Assembly: GCA_945859605.1 (NCBI GenBank)
Contig: OX243824.1
Location: forward strand, 21,206,785-21,270,784
Length of the DNA stretch: 64,000 bases
Reading direction: 5' to 3'
From: Lumbricus rubellus
Taxonomy: Eukaryota > Annelida > Clitellata > Crassiclitellata > Lumbricidae
Shown: piece after piece, positions 57,916 through 64,000 of the stretch
Numbering within the stretch: the first letter of the stretch is position 1
How the letters are laid out: each line of letters begins with the position of its first letter
Notes under the pieces: generated by a model
The model's database searches: none
What the model was told of the DNA's origin: nothing
What the model saw: the letters and a program-made list of their open reading frames with translations, nothing else
Program-made: the position numbers and the translations under genes

Positions 57916-58307
57916 GCGCGGGTGCCGGAAAAAGAGGAAGACTTTTTATGTCGAGAAACTGATATTTCGAGTTGGCACAAGAATGGTTGCCTTGATAGAA
58001 ACTAGTGTTGTAGAAAACAAGCAGAGAGGTCAGGAAGTCTAGAACTTTCCTTCTGAATATGACTTGCAGAAATGTGGATTTAATTTCTGTGCTTTTTATA
58101 TGCACGCCTAAAACACAGAACTGCGAGTTTCTGCGTTTGTCGACTGTACGAGTATTTTCGTGATCTGATTATTCGAGGATTAATGTAACGAATGCCTTGC
58201 ATTAAATTTATGCCTTTAAGCGTCTAAATACTGAGTTTAATCATTTCTGTGTTAATGTATGGTTGGTTGTAATAATTTTTGATTTATTTTCAATGTGGGT
58301 CAGCTAA
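57916..58307 (+). other. Presumed 3'UTR of TMEM179-like gene
   Basis: Sequence after the TGA at 57915. No other gene. AATAAA occurs at 58402, inside the following MITE, and could act as a poly(A) signal. Confidence 0.4.
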
Positions 58308-58668
58308 GGGTCTGTCCATATATTACTTATGCATGAAGGGGAGGGTCTCCGGATTTTGGCGATTTTCAGGGGGGAAGGTGGGCTCTTTTGTGTATATGCA
58401 AAATAAAATGTCTAATTATGTCCTCTACATTAGCTTTTTTCTAACTCTGTAGTTGTCTGGTGGCTTTTGGGTACATTATAATTAAATTCTAATCAGTTAA
58501 CAAATTTTAGCTTACAAATATGATATTTAACGAAAATTAATAGTAGCCTACGGTAAAATAAAGGTTTTATAGATGACTTTAGCTAATTAACTTTTGTAAA
58601 CAAAATGTACGAGTTTCAACAGGGGAGGGGGAATAAGAATACGTACGTAATAATCATATGGATGACCC
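58308..58668. mobile_element. 361-bp Harbinger-type MITE
   Basis: Inverted ends GGGTCTGTCCATATATTAC and AATCATATGGATGACCC are flanked by TAA on both sides (58305-58307 and 58669-58671). A 3-bp TAA/TWA duplication with GG...CC ends fits PIF/Harbinger. Confidence 0.7.
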
Positions 58669-60140
58669 TAATGAGACCCTTTCAAAACTAGCTTTTTTGT
58701 CATTTTTGATCTGAGAAAGTTGTAGTCTGCCTTTGGTGTTTGACATATCCTCTGCTTTTTGATCTGAGTTTATCTTAATTATCATTTGATCTGAGTTTAT
58801 CTTAATTATCATTTGATCTGTATCATGTCAAGAATAACAATTGTTTTAGTTTTTTTTATTAGTGTTACTATCTATGACTATGACATTCCATTGATCTGTT
58901 GTGTTAGCATGTGGTGGTTGTTCCTGTAAAAACTCGTGGCTATTTGTTCTGCTTTCAAGTTTCATCTTATTTAAATTAAACTTGATCACAGAAAGTAAAT
59001 GTACTTATATTCACTCAATTATTTAGCTTTTCACATGATTACGTAAACAAAATTATCTCTGAATACTTCAAACATTCCACATCTTGAAATATTTAACAAA
59101 ATTGGTGGTTAATTGTGTTATTTGAAATTAACGTTATGTGTAATACTATGATGTACATCAAACTGTCGTTAAGTATCCTAGATTGTTGACATTTCTTCAG
59201 GAAATTCGTCGTTGTGTATGAATCATTTCTGCATGAAGAACTGTTTTGTAAGTTCAGAATCTTTGGTGCAGACAAATTTTCAGACGTTTTTCTTCATGAA
59301 ATAAATTCGCTTTGGGGAACTGACGAGGATTATTTGTTGTGAAATTAATGTTTGATCATACATATACGAACCCTTGATAAAAGCTACATGCTTCCTTTGT
59401 AGCTTATCACCAAACTTGTGTCTATCTGATTCATTCATTCACTATGGAGATTTATAAAGCGACCATTCAAGGTTACTACTCGGAAGTGCTCCGAGTCCCG
59501 ACCCAACATCAGCTGAAAAGAACAATTTATAAAATGCATCTGAGCAAAACCCTTGGCATATTGTAAATTCAATTGGAGCCCATTCCATACCATGGGGCTA
59601 ATAACAAAGAAGCATGGCGCTGTCTAAGAGCAGTTGGCCCTTGGGTAGTGGAGGAAGGGAGAACTTGATGTCCCTTGTACAATGTACAGTGTACACCCCG
59701 AGTAGAGTGATCAAGCAAGCTCTTGCAAATATACAGGAACAGCATTAGAATGCACTGCAACACAAAAGCAGGATAGGGAGCCAATGCAAGACTGGAAGCC
59801 ATGTGGTCATGGCAACACTGGTGGCAAAGTGTCACTCCCTTCACGGCCATGAATGATATCACTGGTCAATCAATGTATGCTACTACATTTGAATGATTTG
59901 ATGTATGCCTGCTTCAAAGAAAACGACAGCGTAAAATATTGACAACATTTAAAAATTCACGTCAGCCAGCAAAGAAAACGTATCCTAACTCATGCTGAAA
60001 CAACAATTACTTATCATAATAATTAGGTCATCAAACGAAAATTACAGTAAATCATTAAAATGTCATGAAGAGAAAGCTTCGTAATACATCAAAAAAGCAC
60101 GCAATAGAAAATACTATATATAATTATTCTAAGAAGCGGT
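58669..60140. other. Intergenic between convergent genes
   Basis: AT-rich. Includes a tandem pair of TTTGATCTGAGTTTATC (about 58755-58805) and a SINE tail at 59433-59520. No gene supported. Confidence 0.4.
59433..59520 (-). mobile_element. SINE 3' tail fragment, reverse
   Basis: ATTCATTCATTCACTATGG, TTTATAAAGCGACCATTCAA and GGAAGTGCTCCGAGTCCCG. A diverged copy of the common tail. Confidence 0.6.
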
Positions 60141-62187
60141 GGTGTACAATATGAGCAGAAAACAGTCTTTATTACGACTGTGGGCCACAAGGTCTGTGGT
60201 TCAAGTCTCGATACCAACTTGAAATATGCCCAATGAACAATTCAAGAGTTCAACATAAATTCAAAAACATCATTTTTTGTAACAGTTATTGCATGACTTT
60301 ACCGAGGTTTCCATTTTTATCTAACAGCTACTGTTGTATTGTATTGTATCTAACCATTTATAAAGTGCTTCTCGCAGCAAGAACCTTTCAGAAGCGCTCC
60401 CAGTACGTACTGTTGCTATTCCAATGGCTTCATACCGAGGAATACCACTCCAACTTTACCATCATATCAAGATGCTCCAGTCTTAGTCATGAAGTACCGA
60501 TACAAAATGGTTTTACGCTCCTTTCCCCCATATTTTTTGAAGAGATTCCAGTTCACTAACAAGGTACTGAATCTACTGATGCTTATAGTTTTATTGAGAT
60601 GAATATCCCTCCATTTTCCACATGATTCATAAACTACACATATAAATAACTTTCCAATTTTTCCATTACTCAAATGGCTTTACAAAAACTAAAACCTCTT
60701 TACACTCAAGTCAAACTTACTCATGGAAATGAATAGCCCCACCTTTTCTGTACCCAACCTCTTCAAACAATGGTTTCCACTTGCCTAAATAAACACTTAT
60801 CTACCTCAATCTACCTGTACATAATAAAAGAAACAATTATTTATAAAAGAAAACAGCAGAAGTAACTCTGTATCATGGATAAAATCTCTTATAACTAGTT
60901 TCATAGATTACATAATATCGATCGAACTGAAAGTCAGTGAAAACAGAAAATTTATAATATACAGACAAACCCTTGCAACAGTTGTTATATATATATATAT
61001 ATATAATATAATATTATACATATATATAATATATATAGTAAATATATTTATCTATAAATTTTAAAAGGTGCAATAAATGTCAAGATATCACACAAACAAG
61101 TAACAAACCCAACGGCACAACAATACATTTTCCTTCGTAATCTTTTATTGATAAATGTTTATAGCATAGAATATCATAATTTAATAGGACAAATGTATTG
61201 GGACAGATTTTTAAAGAATAAATTTCTGTGGTAAACACAATGCCAACAGTAACAGTTATATATAAATACTAGTCAATAATAATAATTAGAAAAAGTAATA
61301 ATAATAATAACTAAAGTAACAATGCCAAATTCTTGCACATCCATAATGAGAAGATACGTATGCATGAAAATGCATATTTCACAAACGCAACAGACACAAT
61401 CACATGCACCAAATCACCCATGAACTGTGCCATCACAAATACAGACAAGTCACAAATACAGACAAGTCTTAATATTGTGAACTTGAAGGGCATCACCATT
61501 AACCCTGCCCAGCCAAATATCATCTGCAATTAACCCTTTAAATACTTAAAATGTACCAATCACTAAATGATACAACTATATTCTCAAATGAAATATATTA
61601 CTTATCTACATTAAACTAATAATCAATATATACATTATACAGGTCTCAATGTTGCCTTGACACCACAATTTTAACCATCCCAAGGTACCAAATTTAAAAT
61701 TCGCACATGATTACATCTATTTCACTTAAGCATAGCATAACAAAACATTCAATTGAATCACACACAATCGCAGCAGTAGTAAAATTCGATAAATGTCTAT
61801 AACTTACAGGTGCCAGACATAATATGATGACTCATTCGAAAAGTTTAAACGCAATATCAATTGCAGCATCATTGCGTTGTACAGCATATATCTTCATATG
61901 TTTTATATATTATATTTACATCATGATAACATTGAACAAACAAAGCAAATTTATTAAATGTGCTTCCATTAAGTACAGAATGCCAAAACAGCGTAAAGTC
62001 AAGTATGTGCCTTTATCAACAACACTCTGCAGAGATGTTCTCCTCAGGTTTATGGAACTTCTGGCTCAAACATCAACACAAACAGTGATCAACAGTATGG
62101 CAACATTTCATACACCCTTCAATTCAACATCTGAAAATTAATTAAACCTGATTGCAGATATGTATGGCATCCACAACAGAGGCTTAA

Positions 62188-62249
62188 CCCTTTAACGACC
62201 ACATACACATGTTTTTCATGCACTTAAGCACATGCTGGTCGTTAAAGGG
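62188..62249. mobile_element. 62-bp TTAA-bounded palindrome (piggyBac-type MITE)
   Basis: CCCTTTAACGACCA ... TGGTCGTTAAAGGG perfect inverted ends, flanked by TTAA on both sides (62184-62187 and 62250-62253). The CCCTTT start and TTAA site are typical of piggyBac. Only about 34 bp separate the arms. Confidence 0.7.
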
Positions 62250-62297
62250 TTAAAGTGCTTAACACTTAAATGATAAGAGTTTGTTTTTTATTTGAAT

Positions 62298-62450
62298 GCA
62301 CATTTGCTATAGCACCCCTTCAAGCTCTCTACTCAGAAGCGAGTGAAAGACTTCCCCAAGGTCCCGATGCGGCAACTTGAGGTGTATTCGAACCTGCAAC
62401 CTTCCGGCTGCAAGCCAACGAACATACCCACTACCCCCTGCGTCCCACAA
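62298..62450 (-). mobile_element. tRNA-derived SINE, reverse, internally shortened
   Basis: TTTGCTATAGCACCCCTTCA..CTACTCAGAAGCG, then GCGGCAACTTGAGGTGTATT, B-box complement TATTCGAACC and a tRNA-like head. The middle part of the body is missing compared with the copy at 51913. Confidence 0.7.
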
Positions 62451-62902
62451 AAAAAGAGTGCACTAAAAGTGTATGGGAAGCCAAAGTATCTCATTGTAAA
62501 ACCTACCCCTCCATAGCAGTGAGATGAATTTTTTAAGAAAAATTAAGTATTCAGCAGTTAATAGAGAAACATAACTACGAATATTGCACCGTTGTGTAAC
62601 ACCTTCTCCTCCATAGTGGTGAGGTGAAACTTGGAGGAAAAAACTAACCATTCAGCAGTTAATAGAGAAACCTTTTATCACGAACATTGCACTTTACGCA
62701 AGCAGCAAGATTTGTAAACAAAACGTTAAGGACACCCAATTGCCAACCACGAGGAAGACTTTAAAGTGACGAGTACCAAAGGAATGACTACGAAACAAGT
62801 CCTGACAGACACGCACACACACACACAAAGTGACACATGTCAAAGAGCATGACTATATATCTGCTTCATAAAGTTACTTAACAAGCATTTAAGACAAGAC
62901 AC

Positions 62903-63061
62903 CATGGGCGGAGTTTATCAGGGGCTAAGCCCCTCCAAGAAGGCCCAGATTCAACTTTTTTACCACAAAAATTGTATCCTTTTACGGGGTTAGCCCCACC
63001 CCCCAATAAGGCCCAGACTCGGAGTTAGCCCCCCAACAACGGAAACCAAACTCCGCCAATG
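62903..63061. mobile_element. 159-bp hAT-type MITE
   Basis: CATGGGCGGAGTTT ... AAACTCCGCCAATG inverted ends with a perfect 8-bp duplication CAAGACAC (62895-62902 and 63062-63069). The interior has GGGGCTAAGCCCC-type short palindromes. Confidence 0.8.
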
Positions 63062-63825
63062 CAAGACACAAATTTATAAATCAAAATTATTCATCTGCCG
63101 TATAAAGCAAGCGATTGTGATGGAAAAATGGATGACTTGTGTCTTTCGACAAAGTCTGGATAATGTGGTTTTCACTGAGATCACAAAAAGATCAAAGTCA
63201 TTTTATAATCAGTGAATGCTTTTACATTTCAAGCCTGCTTTTCTATAAACCATGTTGCTTATGATCGATGACTTGAATTTTCAAATTCAATTTCCATATA
63301 TTTTATATTTTCAAATTATTTTCACAACAAGAGCATAAATTTAGCAAAACATTTGCAGAATTTTCGCTGGGAATATCATACCTGGGAATATGCTCACTTA
63401 CATACGTGCTCATATCGGTCTACAGAAAATGCTCGTAAGAAATTTCTGCAAGGAGTGGTCCCTCTTCATGGCCGAGTCACAAGCATTACGTTAATCATCG
63501 TTGAAGGAGATAAATTCAGTGCAACCCCTTACTTACAAGCATGCCAAGTAAATTTTATACACATCAGAAAACGCTAGACACTAATCACTAGACACTTCGT
63601 CACAGCATCTCAATATCAGTGATCGCTAAACTCAATGCCAGTAAACATATATGACTCAAACAGCAGCTCAAAGAACACAGCCAACGACAAAAAATGATAT
63701 TCACAGCTTAATCAACAACGTGTGGTCACCTACTAAACAAACACATCCTCTAAAAATCCTCCAATTCTTACTATCAGCACAATAAATACTAACGTTGTCC
63801 CCTCGCGCATCGCCGGCTACAGCCA

Positions 63826-64000
63826 TCAGCTGCCGCTTCTTGTCGCATTCGGATATGTTGGAAATTTCATGATGTCTAAATGTTCGTGTACTTTATACGA
63901 CGGGTAAACCCCCGTCTTCCCCGTTCGGTGGCTTCTCCCTTTCGAGAAGCCGTCCCAGTGGTTGCCAGCGATGCCGACAACGTCGCCCGGCAACAAGTCT
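63826..64000 (-). CDS. FUT8: Alpha-(1,6)-fucosyltransferase, C-terminal exon (partial)
   Basis: Minus-strand frame from the window edge to TGA at 63828-63826, 57 residues. DLLPGDVVGIAGNHWDGFSK, then TGKTGVYPSYKVHEH and FPTYPNA match the C-terminal SH3-like domain of FUT8 (human GDIIGVAGNHWDGYSKG..GLYPSYKV..KYPTYPEA). FUT8 adds core alpha-1,6-fucose to N-glycans in the Golgi. The catalytic domain lies beyond the right edge. The tail ATRSGS is a little longer than in vertebrates. Confidence 0.92.
   Translation of the reverse strand, partial: DLLPGDVVGIAGNHWDGFSKGRSHRTGKTGVYPSYKVHEHLDIMKFPTYPNATRSGS

Larger units (their letters stand above)
60141..63825 (-). other. FUT8 3'UTR and flank, repeat-bearing
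   Basis: Downstream of the minus-strand FUT8 stop at 63828-63826. Contains a SINE-tail fragment (60352-60405), a (TA)n run (60986-61035), a possible poly(A) signal (TTTATT at about 61143, AATAAA on the minus strand), a TTAA-bounded palindrome, a SINE and a hAT-type MITE. The 3'UTR limit is not determined. Confidence 0.4.

Overview
This window is nuclear DNA of an animal, most likely a marine invertebrate. It holds intron-rich genes with GT-AG introns, metazoan gene families (nardilysin, MRPL47, FUT8, a TMEM179-like tetraspan protein, a secreted cyclophilin), tRNA-derived SINEs, non-LTR retrotransposons, a Ty3/gypsy-type LTR element and many 8-bp-TSD (hAT-type) MITEs. The species cannot be named from sequence alone. 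No bacterial operon, rRNA, genuine tRNA gene or CRISPR array was found.

Layout. 1-25641 (+): the 3' two-thirds of a nardilysin-type M16 metalloprotease gene, 22 clear coding exons that join in phase into 696 residues plus stop; the zinc-binding N-terminal part lies left of the window. Its introns hold SINEs, a 22-bp minisatellite, a 49-bp tandem repeat and LINE remnants. 25652-26092 (-): two exons resembling the C-terminal part of a KDM5/JARID1 histone demethylase, antisense to the presumed nardilysin 3'UTR. 26.1-36.0 kb: gene-poor and transposon-rich, with nested hAT elements whose TSDs are intact, a 5'-truncated LINE, a roughly 1-kb unit present in nearly three tandem copies, a 157-bp MITE with a telomere-like core and a long TATG array. 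36030-38394 (-): a four-exon secreted cyclophilin-type peptidyl-prolyl isomerase. 38.4-42.6 kb: repeats, including a 24-bp minisatellite. 42645-52449 (-): MRPL47, five exons, complete. Its first intron carries a 6.0-kb gypsy-type element (45391-51392) with same-length, apparently identical LTRs and a 5-bp TSD, plus a MITE with 127-bp terminal inverted repeats. 52910-57915 (+): a five-exon TMEM179/TMEM179B-like membrane protein, head-to-head with MRPL47 across about 460 bp. 57.9-63.8 kb: convergent 3' flanks with a Harbinger-type MITE and SINEs. 63826-64000 (-): the terminal coding exon of FUT8.

The genes are unrelated housekeeping or membrane genes and show no common pathway. The most unusual signals are: (i) different MITEs (9-bp and 8-bp TSDs, unrelated termini) that share one GGTTAGGG-rich core; (ii) an in-frame 42-bp tandem duplication of a 5' splice site in the TMEM179-like gene; (iii) a candidate poison exon in nardilysin; (iv) a recently inserted but internally deleted gypsy element in MRPL47 intron 1; (v) the KDM5-like exon remnant; (vi) a sharp regional excess of the palindrome TAGGCCTA between about 26.8 and 40.2 kb.
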